From Alteromonadaceae bacterium (lineage in GTDB: Bacteria; Pseudomonadota; Gammaproteobacteria; Enterobacterales; Alteromonadaceae): 64,000 nucleotides of DNA. The notes beneath the pieces are model-generated. The model saw only the letters and a list, made by a program, of their open reading frames with translations, made no database searches and had not been told where the DNA came from. The DNA is taken from NCBI GenBank assembly GCA_014872785.1, contig WKFJ01000004.1, positions 162,838 to 226,837 of the forward strand. Reading direction: 5' to 3'. This document shows positions 54,940 through 63,965 of the stretch, one piece after another (within the stretch, counting starts at the first letter, position 1; each line of letters starts with the position of its first letter). The position numbers were made by a program, and so were the translations under genes.

Positions 54940-56979
54940 ATGAAAAATTTCTATTTAGCCATAATCCTTGTTCTGGTCACTTGCAGCGCAGCTGCGCAAG
55001 AGGCATCGAATGTTCGTAAACTAATTGCCATGGATTTAGGCGAAATGCTGAAAGTGGAAATTGCCACTGGCAGTCAAAAAACACTTTCTGACGCCCCAGC
55101 TGTAGCCTCTGTTATCACCGCTCAGCAAATTAAAAATATGGGGGCGTGAAATCTGGCCGAAGTGCTCGAAACAGTTCCGGGATTACACGTATCTAGAAGT
55201 GCATTTCTGTATGGTCCTAAGTTTGTTTTTCGAGGATTAACCTCTACCACTGCACCACAAACCTTAATACTGGTGGACGGTATCTCGTTAAAAAGTTCCT
55301 TTGATGGGGACTCAAATAATATTTGGGGAGAATACCCTATACACGCCATCGCAAGAATAGAAGTGCTGCGCGGACCGGGTTCTGCGCTATACGGTGCCGA
55401 CGCTTTTTCTGGCGTCATCAATATCATTACCAAGAAGCATGACGATATAACTGCCAATGAAATAGGTATATCTGTAGGCAGTTTTGATACTTACAATGCA
55501 TGGACAAATCTGGCATTCAGTCTTGGTGATTGGAAATCAGCTTTATCTATTGAATATCTTGGATCCGACGGCCACAAGGAAAACATTACCGACGGATTGG
55601 GCATTACCGGGCCGGTGAATGTTGAATTCAAAAACACCGATATATTCTTTAACACTCACAAAGACAATTGGCAGATTGACCTGGGTTGGCAGCTTCGCAA
55701 TGACGTGGGCTCAGGTCAGGGTATTTTAGAAACATTAGACATAAACGGCCTATGGGGGACTGAAAAAGTCTTAGCCGAAGTCAAATACAGTGCCGATGAA
55801 TGGCGTCCTGATGTCTCTTCAGAATTTATTCTGAATTACATGAATAACAAGCAAACCGTTGAACGCAGCCCGTTTTTGTTGCCTCCATTTGTTTACCCAC
55901 CTGATGGTCTAATTGGTGAACCTGAGTATTCAGAGTATACAGCCAAAGCCGAGCTCAAAAATACATTCAGTGGCATTGATAATCACCTAGTTACCGTTGG
56001 GCTAGGTTATCAGTTCACCGACATGTATGAAGTAAAGGAAAGAAAGAATTTTAACAACGATTTGTCACCGAAAAACGGACTTGAAGATGTAAGCAATAAT
56101 CCTGATGAGGTATTTCTTCCCGAAAAGAGCCGTAAAAATCACTTTATCTATGTGCAAGACGAAATTAGCCTGGCACAAAACTGGGACGCAACGCTTGGAT
56201 TGCGTTACGACAATTACTCAGATTTTGGCACTACGGTTAACCCGCGCGCGGCTCTAGTTTGGAAAACCAGTGCCAAACTCACGACAAAATTCTTGTACGG
56301 AGAAGCGTTTAGAGCGCCTTCTTTTGTCGAGTTATTCGCAGAAAATAATCCAGCGTCTTTGGGCGACCCTAACCTAAAGCCTGAAAACATTGAAACCTTT
56401 GATTTGGCCTTCAGCTATCGTCCTAACTTTAAACTGTACATGGGCTTTAATTTGTTTGCCTATCGCGTTACAGATTTGCTATCTACCGTGCCGGTGGACA
56501 GCGCGTCGCTGCAATACGCCAATGTAGGTAAACAAGACGGTCACGGGTTTGAGCTCGAATTCGATTATCAACTGAGCAACACATTTAACGTCGCTGGCCA
56601 CTACGCATTTTTCAAAAACAAAGACAAGATCGCCGACGCGGACGCAGGTGATGCACCAAATCACCAGGTTGGCCTGCGCGGTAACTGGAAAATTTCAGAG
56701 AACGTCAATCTGTTTGTTGGCGGAACCTACATTGGCGAACAAAAACGCCAACCACTAGATATTAGAGACAACTTGTCGAGTTATTCCTATGTAGATTTGT
56801 CTTTGAGTTATTTCATTCCATCGGTAAATACGACTGTGCAAGTATCTGGCAAAAACGTGTTTGATGCAGATATTCGCGAACCCAGCAGCGCCGTCGTTGA
56901 TTTGACAGCTTTCAACATTCTAAACGATCTTCCTCAAGCCGGTTCGGGACTATTTATCAGCCTCAGTAAAACCTTCTAA
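54940..56979 (+). pseudogene. TonB-dependent receptor interrupted by one in-frame TGA
   Basis: One frame of 680 codons encodes a signal peptide (YLAIILVLVTCSAAA), a plug domain and a complete 22-strand-type barrel ending in ISLSKTF. TGA at 55147-55149 lies within the plug, after VITAQQIKNMGA and before NLAEVLETVPGLHVS. The usual text at this place is GA-x-xL-EALETVPG, so the stop replaces one residue, most simply Arg (CGA to TGA). The barrel part is otherwise intact, including LRGPGSALYGADAFSGVINI and AFRAPSFVELFAENNP. It is of the BtuB/CirA/FepA type (substrate unknown). A truncated product could not be exported or functional. Confidence 0.88.
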
Positions 56980-57012
56980 ACAGTATTTAGGCTTCCTTGC
57001 CTACTTGCTCGA
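56957..57012 (+). repeat. Direct repeat A: end of the TonB-receptor gene
   Basis: The last codons of the receptor and about 33 bp beyond its stop recur at 60196-60251. The first 27 bp (from TCAGCCTCAGTAAAACC) are identical and 42 of the first 44 match. With copy B it brackets the panE-like/phyH/tetR cassette. Confidence 0.85.
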
Positions 57013-57086
57013 AGTCTTTTCTTAACACTCTTTTTTTATCTTCATAAACAAAGAATGTTCAGCAGTGGTTGTATGCCTTTTGAGGA

Positions 57087-58112
57087 TTAGTTTTTGGTGA
57101 AATGAGTCGCATTCAAGGCTGGACTACCTGATTTCGTTGTTTCAGCAAGTCGAATAGTATTCATAACACGTTGGTTCATAGGTGAAGGGGTATTTTGTTT
57201 CATCGCAAGATTAACAATTTCGCCTTGTAGGTCAGCAATTTCTGTTTTTCTGCCCCGCGTCAGATCTTCCCACATGGATGAACGCGCATTTTCATCGATT
57301 GCCAACATTTTTGCAGCAACTCGTTCAAACAAGAAATTGGGCAAACGCAATATTGTTGGCATCCATTTTAACGGCACAGGTAATTCGGTATGGGGAAGAA
57401 TATCAGCCGATTTCATTGCTGCTAATGCTTCGGCTTGGCAAGCGGCTAAAACTTTACGCCAACCTCGGTCACTCAATTGTACTTTCAATGGTATGTCAGA
57501 TAGCGCATTTAATGCGTTATTTAAGTTAAGCAGTATTTTACCCCATAAAACGGCTTCAATATCCGCCGTAGTTTTTGCTACTAAGCCCTCTACGCTCAAG
57601 ATTTCGCTAAGATCGCTGGCACCTTCTTGCAAGATTAGTTCGCCTTCCACCCCTCTGTGAAAATGCCCCTCGGCTGCCCACACGACATTGAAAGGCACCA
57701 TAACGGCACGCACATCGGCGTCTTTACCTAAAACTTCGCGTATCCTTTGCGCATTTCTGACGCCATTTTGAAAACTCAAAACGGTGGCATGTTTGGGCGC
57801 GTGTTTAGCCACACTCAGTGTAGCATCAATTGTCGCTGATGATTTTACTGAAATAATGACAATATCAGCATCATTCAATATGGTCTCATCGATACTGATC
57901 GGTACTCTTCCCGCAGGCAAGGTAGTATCCCGACCTTCGTGATCGGTAATACGCAGGCCATGTTGAGCGATTTCTCCTGCAATTTTTGGCCGCCCCAAGA
58001 AGGCGACGTTACGACCAGCCAGCAAGAGTGCACCACCAACCCAGCAGCCAATTGATCCAGCACCGATAACAACGATTTTCGCGTCATTTGCGGGCTTAGT
58101 AGTAATTTCCAT
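57087..58112 (-). CDS. Ketopantoate reductase-family dehydrogenase
   Basis: A 341-residue NADPH-dependent reductase of the 2-dehydropantoate 2-reductase (PanE/ApbA) family. The Rossmann motif IVVIGAGSIGCWVGGALLLAG is at residues 13-33 (here IGAGSIGCWVGG). DIVIISVKS and TVLSFQNGVRNAQRI carry the catalytic Lys and the substrate Asn, and VLWGKILLNLNNALNAL has the second conserved Lys and Asn. Its partner PhyH gene, 16 bp upstream on the same strand, argues for a role in a separate catabolic or biosynthetic pathway rather than pantothenate synthesis. Substrate unknown. Confidence 0.87.
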   Translation of the reverse strand: MEITTKPANDAKIVVIGAGSIGCWVGGALLLAGRNVAFLGRPKIAGEIAQHGLRITDHEGRDTTLPAGRVPISIDETILNDADIVIISVKSSATIDATLSVAKHAPKHATVLSFQNGVRNAQRIREVLGKDADVRAVMVPFNVVWAAEGHFHRGVEGELILQEGASDLSEILSVEGLVAKTTADIEAVLWGKILLNLNNALNALSDIPLKVQLSDRGWRKVLAACQAEALAAMKSADILPHTELPVPLKWMPTILRLPNFLFERVAAKMLAIDENARSSMWEDLTRGRKTEIADLQGEIVNLAMKQNTPSPMNQRVMNTIRLAETTKSGSPALNATHFTKN

Positions 58113-58128
58113 TGCTATTCCCTTTCGA

Positions 58129-59295
58129 CTAAATACTCAAATCCTGAAGATTGTAATCGGTAATGTTGGCACGGGTATTTTCGTCAAAAACATATGTTTC
58201 CCCGGCCAATGGTGCATAATTAAATGGCGTTTCATTTGGATACTTTTGTTTACGTGCATCAATTGCATAACCCAGCAGGCGTGAACGGTTATGAATAAAT
58301 TCCGCCGTATAAACCGCTGCTGCACTGTGCATACCGGCTCCCATTACATCCAACACCGATGCTCGTCGATGAAAGCCAAAATTGACCGTCACTCGCGTTT
58401 CAAAACCCGTGTTCGCAAACGAACCATGCACCAATTGGCGATTACACATCACTACATCACCAGGGTTACACACCAGTGGAACTGCGCCTGGCAGGCGTTC
58501 ACTGCCATTTTTCGACACCAACTCTTTGATATCTATACGACCTTGTTTATGAGTGCCCGGTATAACCCATACGCCATTGACTGCGGTACTACCATGGACT
58601 TGAAGCATAAAATTAAATCCGTGGATATCTTCGTCAAAATCCGGACTGTCCCAATGTGTGTCACCATCCTGATGCCATGAAACTGCAGCACCTAGACCGG
58701 GATCCTTAAAGAAAACTGATTCGTGAAATGGCGCAAAGTCCTCACCATTGATTGCGGCCGCGATTTGTAAAAGTGTGGGATTAGCATAAGCACGCAATGT
58801 AGCGTCAGAAAATTGCAAATGACCCGTTAAGATAAAAGGTGCAAATTCCGGTGCACTGTCAGCGGCTTTTGGTTCAAAGATCTTTACTTGATGACGCCCA
58901 TTTAATAAACCAGTACCACCTAATGGATCGGTAAGTGGTTTCGCCCAGTTAAGGTTGGGCATTTTACATTGGGTGCTTAGCGCTGGCCTACCCTGTGCGT
59001 CTACTTTGGCACCATTGCTAACAGGGAAATTATCGCGCATTTCCTGGATACCGGCTTTTAGGTCTTGTAACTCCTCATCACTCACTGTGTTCTCAAACAC
59101 GTAAAATCCGTACTTTGAATAGGCTTCGCGGATACTTGCATCGAGTTTTCCATTGTCATCAAATTTAGCCGGCCCCCGATTCCCTAGCGCGATGGCCGCT
59201 GCTTGCCCTTCGGTTAAATAGCGTTTCATGGCTTCGCGACTCTCGCCATAATGTTCTGCACAAGCCTCAATTGATTTAGTGATGTCTTGAAACAT
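58129..59295 (-). CDS. Phytanoyl-CoA dioxygenase-family protein
   Basis: A 388-residue Fe(II)/2-oxoglutarate oxygenase of the PhyH family. The iron ligands are the His and Asp in VSWHQDGDTHWDS near residue 205 and a later His in RQLVHGSFANTG near 290, with Arg in ETRVTVNFGFHRR near 303 for 2-oxoglutarate. The fold and N-terminal YGFYVFENTVSDEELQDLK are typical. Substrates of the family range from branched acyl-CoAs to ectoine and secondary metabolites, so none can be assigned. It heads an operon with the PanE-like gene and faces a TetR regulator. Confidence 0.87.
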   Translation of the reverse strand: MFQDITKSIEACAEHYGESREAMKRYLTEGQAAAIALGNRGPAKFDDNGKLDASIREAYSKYGFYVFENTVSDEELQDLKAGIQEMRDNFPVSNGAKVDAQGRPALSTQCKMPNLNWAKPLTDPLGGTGLLNGRHQVKIFEPKAADSAPEFAPFILTGHLQFSDATLRAYANPTLLQIAAAINGEDFAPFHESVFFKDPGLGAAVSWHQDGDTHWDSPDFDEDIHGFNFMLQVHGSTAVNGVWVIPGTHKQGRIDIKELVSKNGSERLPGAVPLVCNPGDVVMCNRQLVHGSFANTGFETRVTVNFGFHRRASVLDVMGAGMHSAAAVYTAEFIHNRSRLLGYAIDARKQKYPNETPFNYAPLAGETYVFDENTRANITDYNLQDLSI

Positions 59296-59343
59296 TTTCG
59301 TATTCTCCGCTCATTTTTTACTCAGAATCAATATTTTTATTAT

Positions 59344-59366
59344 ATGCAAATTTGCATTACATGCAA
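59344..59366. promoter_or_regulatory. Candidate TetR operator
   Basis: ATGCAAATTTGCAT (59344-59357) is a perfect 14-bp palindrome, and a further ATGCAA half-site lies at 59361-59366. It is placed between the divergent PhyH and TetR genes, 49 bp upstream of the PhyH ATG. Confidence 0.65.
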
Positions 59367-59462
59367 TTTTTAATTTTATGAAAATTTTAGTGCGGTGAAA
59401 ATTAAGCTTGATAGATGTAGACCTGAACTTTTAAAATCCAATACGAATTCAATCCATATAGA

Positions 59463-60131
59463 GTGTGTAAAGTGCAAGATAACGTCGCTCCTGGGCTGGC
59501 TAAACGCTTGGAAAACAGTCGAATTAGAAGAGATCTCATCTTGGTGAGTGCAGCGCACCTTATCGATGAAGATGGAATAGAGAACCTTACTTTAACCAAA
59601 TTGGCACAGCGGGCAAATGTAACTGTACCGACTATCAAAAACCTAATTGGAAAAAAATCTGAACTGTTAGACGTCCTGGTGAATGAGACTATGCAACAGG
59701 TTGCGGATGCAGCTCACTTGATAGACGCCTCAGATCCCATTGACTTTATTCAGTCGTTAGCTGACAGGTTGATTGCGCTTTTGCAAACAGACGAAACATT
59801 GTTTAGAGCCGCATTTTTGGTTGGCGAAAGAACTGGCTTTTTTGAACATAAAAGTGAGTCAGGCATCTACCAGCGCTCTTTGAAAATAGCCCAAGATATG
59901 TGTGAAAAAGCGTTAGACAGCGGAGCAAATGAAGGATTGATCGGCAGTCGGAAGTTAGCCAAGTCTCTATTTGCTGTACAGCGGCTGGCGAGACAAGATT
60001 GGATGAACCGTTACACGACGTTGGATGAATATAGAAACCAGCTCAAAACCGGCATGCTAATTGTGCTGTGCGCAGATGCCACACCAGAATTCAAAGCTCG
60101 TGTGGTTGCTGAAATAGACCGATTAACCTAA
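59463..60131 (+). CDS. TetR-family transcriptional regulator
   Basis: A 222-residue regulator. The helix-turn-helix spans about residues 22-65 (ILVSAAHLIDEDGIENLTLT; then LAQRANVTVPTIKNLIGKK), and the C-terminal ligand domain is family-typical in length but not otherwise recognised. The start is a GTG at 59463, or GTG at 59472. It is divergent from the PhyH/PanE-like operon across a perfect palindrome and probably represses that operon and itself. Confidence 0.87.
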   Translation: MCKVQDNVAPGLAKRLENSRIRRDLILVSAAHLIDEDGIENLTLTKLAQRANVTVPTIKNLIGKKSELLDVLVNETMQQVADAAHLIDASDPIDFIQSLADRLIALLQTDETLFRAAFLVGERTGFFEHKSESGIYQRSLKIAQDMCEKALDSGANEGLIGSRKLAKSLFAVQRLARQDWMNRYTTLDEYRNQLKTGMLIVLCADATPEFKARVVAEIDRLT

Positions 60132-60195
60132 TCAGTAAACAGAAGAAAGTTAGGTTAAGAGGTGTTAATAATTTTTTGTTAACACCGGTTGGGTT

Positions 60196-60251
60196 TCAGC
60201 CTCAGTAAAACCTTCTAAACAGCATTTTGGCTTCCTTGCTTAGTTAATCGA
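60196..60251 (+). repeat. Direct repeat B: copy of the TonB-receptor gene end
   Basis: Direct copy of 56957-57012. In the receptor's frame it still reads GFSLSKTF followed by TAA, but no receptor gene precedes it. Weaker similarity extends about 10 bp upstream (CCGGTT then GGG) after a 7-bp gap. It looks like a copied or left-over receptor tail. The rest of 60132-60383 is the acnB leader, with an inverted repeat CGCCAA-A-TGA / TCATTGGCG near 60307-60329. Confidence 0.8.
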
Positions 60252-60383
60252 ATAATTTTTCGACAAATTAGGCAAGGATAATTAATTTGGGTAATAATTC
60301 ATATTCGCCAAATGATTACTCATTGGCGGAAAATCAGGTAGAATATCCGCCTTTCCCTTATATAGCTTGCCCGAGAGGTTTTA

Positions 60384-63191
60384 ATGGGTTTGTATTCAGA
60401 ATATTTAGATGAAATCGCAACGCGTGAGAAGGAACTTGGACTGCATCCAAAGCCGATTGACAGTGCCGAATTACTTTCTGAGATTATTGACCAGATCAAA
60501 GACACAGGAAATGAGCACCGCGAAGACTCACTGAAGTTTTTCATTTACAACACGCTTCCGGGCACGACCAGCGCAGCCGCTGTTAAAGCAGCGTTCTTAA
60601 AAGACATCGTTCTTGGTAACGAAGTGGTTGCAGAAATTTCTGTCGAGTTCGCTTTTGAATTGCTTTCACACATGAAAGGCGGCCCGTCTATTGAGGCACT
60701 ACTTGATTTAGCACTGGGGGATGATGCAGCAATCGCAGCATCAGCCGCAGACGTATTAAAGACGCAAGTATTCTTGTACGACGCCGACACCGCGCGCTTA
60801 GAAGAAGCTTTCAAAGCAGGCAATGCGGTTGCTAAAGAAATTTTAGAAAGTTACGCAAATGCAGAGTTCTTCACTAAGTTACCTGAAGTAGATGAAAAAA
60901 TTGACGTAGTCACTTACATCGCAGGTGTAGGTGATATCTCTACTGACCTACTATCACCAGGTCATCAATCGCACTCTCGTGCTGACCGCGAATTGCACGG
61001 CCAGTGCATGATCACTCCTGAAGCACAGCAAGAAATCGTTGCACTTCAAGCACAGCACCCTGACAAGAAAGTTATGCTTATTGCCGAAAAAGGCACCATG
61101 GGCGTAGGTTCTTCACGTATGTCTGGTGTTAATAACGTGGCACTTTGGACCGGTAAGCAAGCAAGCCCTTATGTACCGTTTGTCAACATTGCCCCGGTCG
61201 TTGCAGGTACTAACGGTATTGCCCCTATCTTCTTAACCACGGTTGACGTAACGGGTGGTATTGGTCTTGACCTTAAAAACTGGGTTAAGAAAGTTGATGC
61301 TGACGGCAACACGGTAACTGATGAAAATGGCGACCCAGTACTTGAAGAGGCATACTCTGTAGCAACAGGTACTGTGCTAACTATCGATACTAAAGCGAAG
61401 AAGCTTTTCAACGCTGGCGAAGAGTTGGCTGATGTATCTTCTGCATTTACTCCACAAAAAATGGAGTTCATGAAAGCAGGTGGTTCATACGCAGTTGTAT
61501 TTGGTAAGAAGCTACAAACATTTGCAGCAGAAACACTAGGTGTTGATGCACCTGTTGTATACGCAGCCTCTAAAGAAATTTCTCACGAAGGCCAAGGTCT
61601 TACTGCGGTAGAGAAAATCTTCAACCGCAACGCGGTTGGTGTAGCATCAAGCACGCCATTACACGCTGGCTCAAACGTTCGCGTGAAAGTAAACATCGTT
61701 GGTTCTCAGGACACTACCGGTCCTATGACCGCGCAAGAACTAGAAGCGATGGCGGCATCTACTATTTCGCCAATCGTTGATGGTGCTTATCAATCAGGCT
61801 GTCACACGGCATCAGTTTGGGACAAAAAAGCGCAAGCTAACATTCCAAAACTAATGGCTTTCATGAACAAGTTTGGTCTTATTACTGCACGTGACCCGAA
61901 AGGCGTTTACCACTCAATGACTGATGTTATTCACAAAGTATTGAACGACATCACTGTTGACGATCGCGCTATCATTATCGGTGGTGACTCGCACACGCGC
62001 ATGTCTAAAGGTGTTGCCTTCGGTGCCGACTCAGGTACGGTTGCACTTGCACTTGCTACTGGTGAATCTGCTATGCCGATTCCAGAGTCAGTAAAAGTAA
62101 CGTTCAAAGGCAGCATGAAAAGCCACATGGACTTTCGTGATGTTGTACACGCTACCCAAGCTCAAATGCTTAAGCAATTTGGCGGCGAGAACGTATTCCA
62201 AGGTCGTATTATCGAAGTACACATTGGTACTTTAATGGCTGACCAAGCATTTACCTTCACCGACTGGACTGCAGAGATGAAGGCAAAAGCCTCTATCTGT
62301 ATCTCTAATAACGAAACCCTTATCAAGTCTATTGAGCTTGCTAAAAGCCGTATCCAGATCATGATCGACAAGGGCATGGACAATGCAGCGCAGACACTTC
62401 AAGGCCTAATGGATCTTGCTGACAAGCGCATTGCTGACATCAACTCTGGTGAAAACCCAGCACTTGCTCCTGACAACAACGCGAAATACTACGCAGAAGT
62501 GCTTGTTGACCTGGACGAAATCAACGAGCCAATGATTGCCGACCCAGACGTTAACAACGAAGACGTATCTAAGCGATACACGCACGATGTTATTCGTCCA
62601 GTGTCTTACTACAACGACAAGCCTGTTGACCTTGGTTTTGTGGGTTCCTGTATGGTACACAAAGGCGACATGCAAATTATCGCGCAAATGCTTCGCAACC
62701 TTGAAAAACAAGGTCCAATCGAATTCAACGCACCTCTTGTTGTTGCGCCACCAACTTACAACATTGTTGATGAGCTTAAAGAAGAAGGTGACTGGGAGAT
62801 TCTTGCGAAATACGCAGGCTTCGTATTTGACGATGCCAACCCTAAAACTGCGGCGCGTAAGCAATACGAAAACATCCTTTACCTAGAACGCCCAGGTTGT
62901 AACTTGTGTATGGGTAACCAGGAAAAAGCAGAACCAGGTGATACAGTAATCGCAACCTCTACTCGCCTATTCCAAGGCCGTGTTGTTGCAGACTCTGAAG
63001 AGAAGAAAGGTGAATCACTACTAGGCTCAACGCCATTGGTAGTACTTTCAACTATTCTTGGTCGCTTCCCAACCATGGACGAATACACTGCAGCGGTTGA
63101 CGGTATCGACCTAACAGCATTTGCTCCACCTGTTGAAGAGCTAACGACTGAACCTAAGTTCGTAGCAAACGTTCCAGTTCAAAACGTGTAA
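60384..63191 (+). CDS. acnB: Aconitate hydratase B
   Basis: The main TCA-cycle aconitase, converting citrate to isocitrate with a [4Fe-4S] cluster, possibly also methylcitrate isomers. At 935 residues it is slightly longer than E. coli AcnB (865), mainly due to insertions near residue 305 (KKVDADGNTVTDENGDPVLE). The AcnB HEAT-like N-terminus is present. GGDSHTRMSKGVAFGADSG lies near 530, with cluster cysteines in FVGSCMVHKGD near 753 and CNLCMGNQEKAEPGD near 836. GAGAGG 5 bp before the ATG is a strong ribosome site. Single-gene unit with its own terminator. Confidence 0.97.
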   Translation: MGLYSEYLDEIATREKELGLHPKPIDSAELLSEIIDQIKDTGNEHREDSLKFFIYNTLPGTTSAAAVKAAFLKDIVLGNEVVAEISVEFAFELLSHMKGGPSIEALLDLALGDDAAIAASAADVLKTQVFLYDADTARLEEAFKAGNAVAKEILESYANAEFFTKLPEVDEKIDVVTYIAGVGDISTDLLSPGHQSHSRADRELHGQCMITPEAQQEIVALQAQHPDKKVMLIAEKGTMGVGSSRMSGVNNVALWTGKQASPYVPFVNIAPVVAGTNGIAPIFLTTVDVTGGIGLDLKNWVKKVDADGNTVTDENGDPVLEEAYSVATGTVLTIDTKAKKLFNAGEELADVSSAFTPQKMEFMKAGGSYAVVFGKKLQTFAAETLGVDAPVVYAASKEISHEGQGLTAVEKIFNRNAVGVASSTPLHAGSNVRVKVNIVGSQDTTGPMTAQELEAMAASTISPIVDGAYQSGCHTASVWDKKAQANIPKLMAFMNKFGLITARDPKGVYHSMTDVIHKVLNDITVDDRAIIIGGDSHTRMSKGVAFGADSGTVALALATGESAMPIPESVKVTFKGSMKSHMDFRDVVHATQAQMLKQFGGENVFQGRIIEVHIGTLMADQAFTFTDWTAEMKAKASICISNNETLIKSIELAKSRIQIMIDKGMDNAAQTLQGLMDLADKRIADINSGENPALAPDNNAKYYAEVLVDLDEINEPMIADPDVNNEDVSKRYTHDVIRPVSYYNDKPVDLGFVGSCMVHKGDMQIIAQMLRNLEKQGPIEFNAPLVVAPPTYNIVDELKEEGDWEILAKYAGFVFDDANPKTAARKQYENILYLERPGCNLCMGNQEKAEPGDTVIATSTRLFQGRVVADSEEKKGESLLGSTPLVVLSTILGRFPTMDEYTAAVDGIDLTAFAPPVEELTTEPKFVANVPVQNV

Positions 63192-63219
63192 TACATTACC
63201 TGTATTTACATGAACTCTT

Positions 63220-63246
63220 AAAAAACCGGCGCAAGCCGGTTTTTTT
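63220..63246 (+). terminator. Terminator of acnB
   Basis: AAAAACCGGC and GCCGGTTTTT form a 10-bp stem with a GCAA loop (63221-63244), the arm running into a T tract. It lies about 30 bp after the acnB stop. Confidence 0.93.
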
Positions 63247-63336
63247 ATGCAATTTCAAAACTCAGAAGTGCTTTGCTTTTGCGCTGCCTACCCAAGAAAA
63301 AATAAAACCATCTGCTGACATTTGCCCTGAACACGA

Positions 63337-63654
63337 ATGCAGTACTTACCGAGTCAACAAGCTACTCACCGCATCGAATTAATATTTCGCAACATTTTTG
63401 AGTATTGCTATTCAAAGAACGGCTACGAAATTGCAAAGGCATTGCAAGAAGGAAACGACGGTAAGCAAGGCACAATCTATCCCGTTCTGCGCAATCTTCA
63501 CAACAAAGGCTTGCTTGACTGTGAAGTAAAGTTGTCTGAGAGCGGGCCACCAAGAAAGTACTTCAGCATTTCGGCTTTGGGCATAAAAGTGCTTGAGCAG
63601 TGGACGCAGACGTGGCGTGCGACCCAAGCTCAAGTAAACAGTATTTTAGGTTAG
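63337..63654 (+). CDS. PadR-family transcriptional regulator
   Basis: A 105-residue regulator: FRNIFEYCYSKNGYEIAKAL, then GNDGKQGTIYPVLRNLHNKG and the wing ESGPPRKYFSISALG, all PadR-like. It is shorter than the PadR at 50906 and its first helix is unusual (IFEYCYSKNGYEI in place of the LLxLLxxGPxHGYEI norm). It lies 10 bp before a HAAS-domain gene, forming an operon. Confidence 0.87.
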   Translation: MQYLPSQQATHRIELIFRNIFEYCYSKNGYEIAKALQEGNDGKQGTIYPVLRNLHNKGLLDCEVKLSESGPPRKYFSISALGIKVLEQWTQTWRATQAQVNSILG

Positions 63655-63664
63655 AGAGAACACC

Positions 63665-63916
63665 ATGAATAAATCTTACGACGACATTCAGCGCTATTTA
63701 AGTGAGTTAAAAAGCGCACTTCAAGGTCAACCTGCAGGGATGGTTCAAGATGCACTTTATGATGTTGAAAACCATTTACTTGAAGCCTTGGCTAATGAAG
63801 ACAATGCGGATATTGCTGCACTGATTAATGAATTTGGTACTCCCCAAGAACTAGCCGCACAGTACATACAATTAGAACAAGACTCACTGCGTTTTCTAAA
63901 CGGTGTCCCGTCCTAA
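63665..63916 (+). CDS. Small HAAS-domain protein
   Basis: An 83-residue protein that is essentially one HAAS domain (DIQRYLSELKSALQGQPAGM; then ALINEFGTPQELAAQYIQLE) with no membrane segment. It starts 10 bp after a PadR regulator with an AGAGAG ribosome site. It is the soluble, minimal form of the pairing seen at 50336-51274. Confidence 0.82.
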   Translation: MNKSYDDIQRYLSELKSALQGQPAGMVQDALYDVENHLLEALANEDNADIAALINEFGTPQELAAQYIQLEQDSLRFLNGVPS

Positions 63917-63934
63917 AATACGTTGACGGTTTTG

Positions 63935-63965
63935 AAGGCCAATGAATTTGTTCATTGGCCTTTTT
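63935..63965 (+). terminator. Terminator of the second PadR-HAAS operon
   Basis: AAGGCCAATGAA and TTCATTGGCCTT form a 12-bp stem around TTTG, followed by more T residues. It lies 18 bp after the HAAS-gene stop. Confidence 0.9.

Noticed and set aside
29579..56979. An altered genetic code as explanation for the internal stops
   Set aside because: All three stop codons interrupt genes, while the same three also end intact genes throughout the window.
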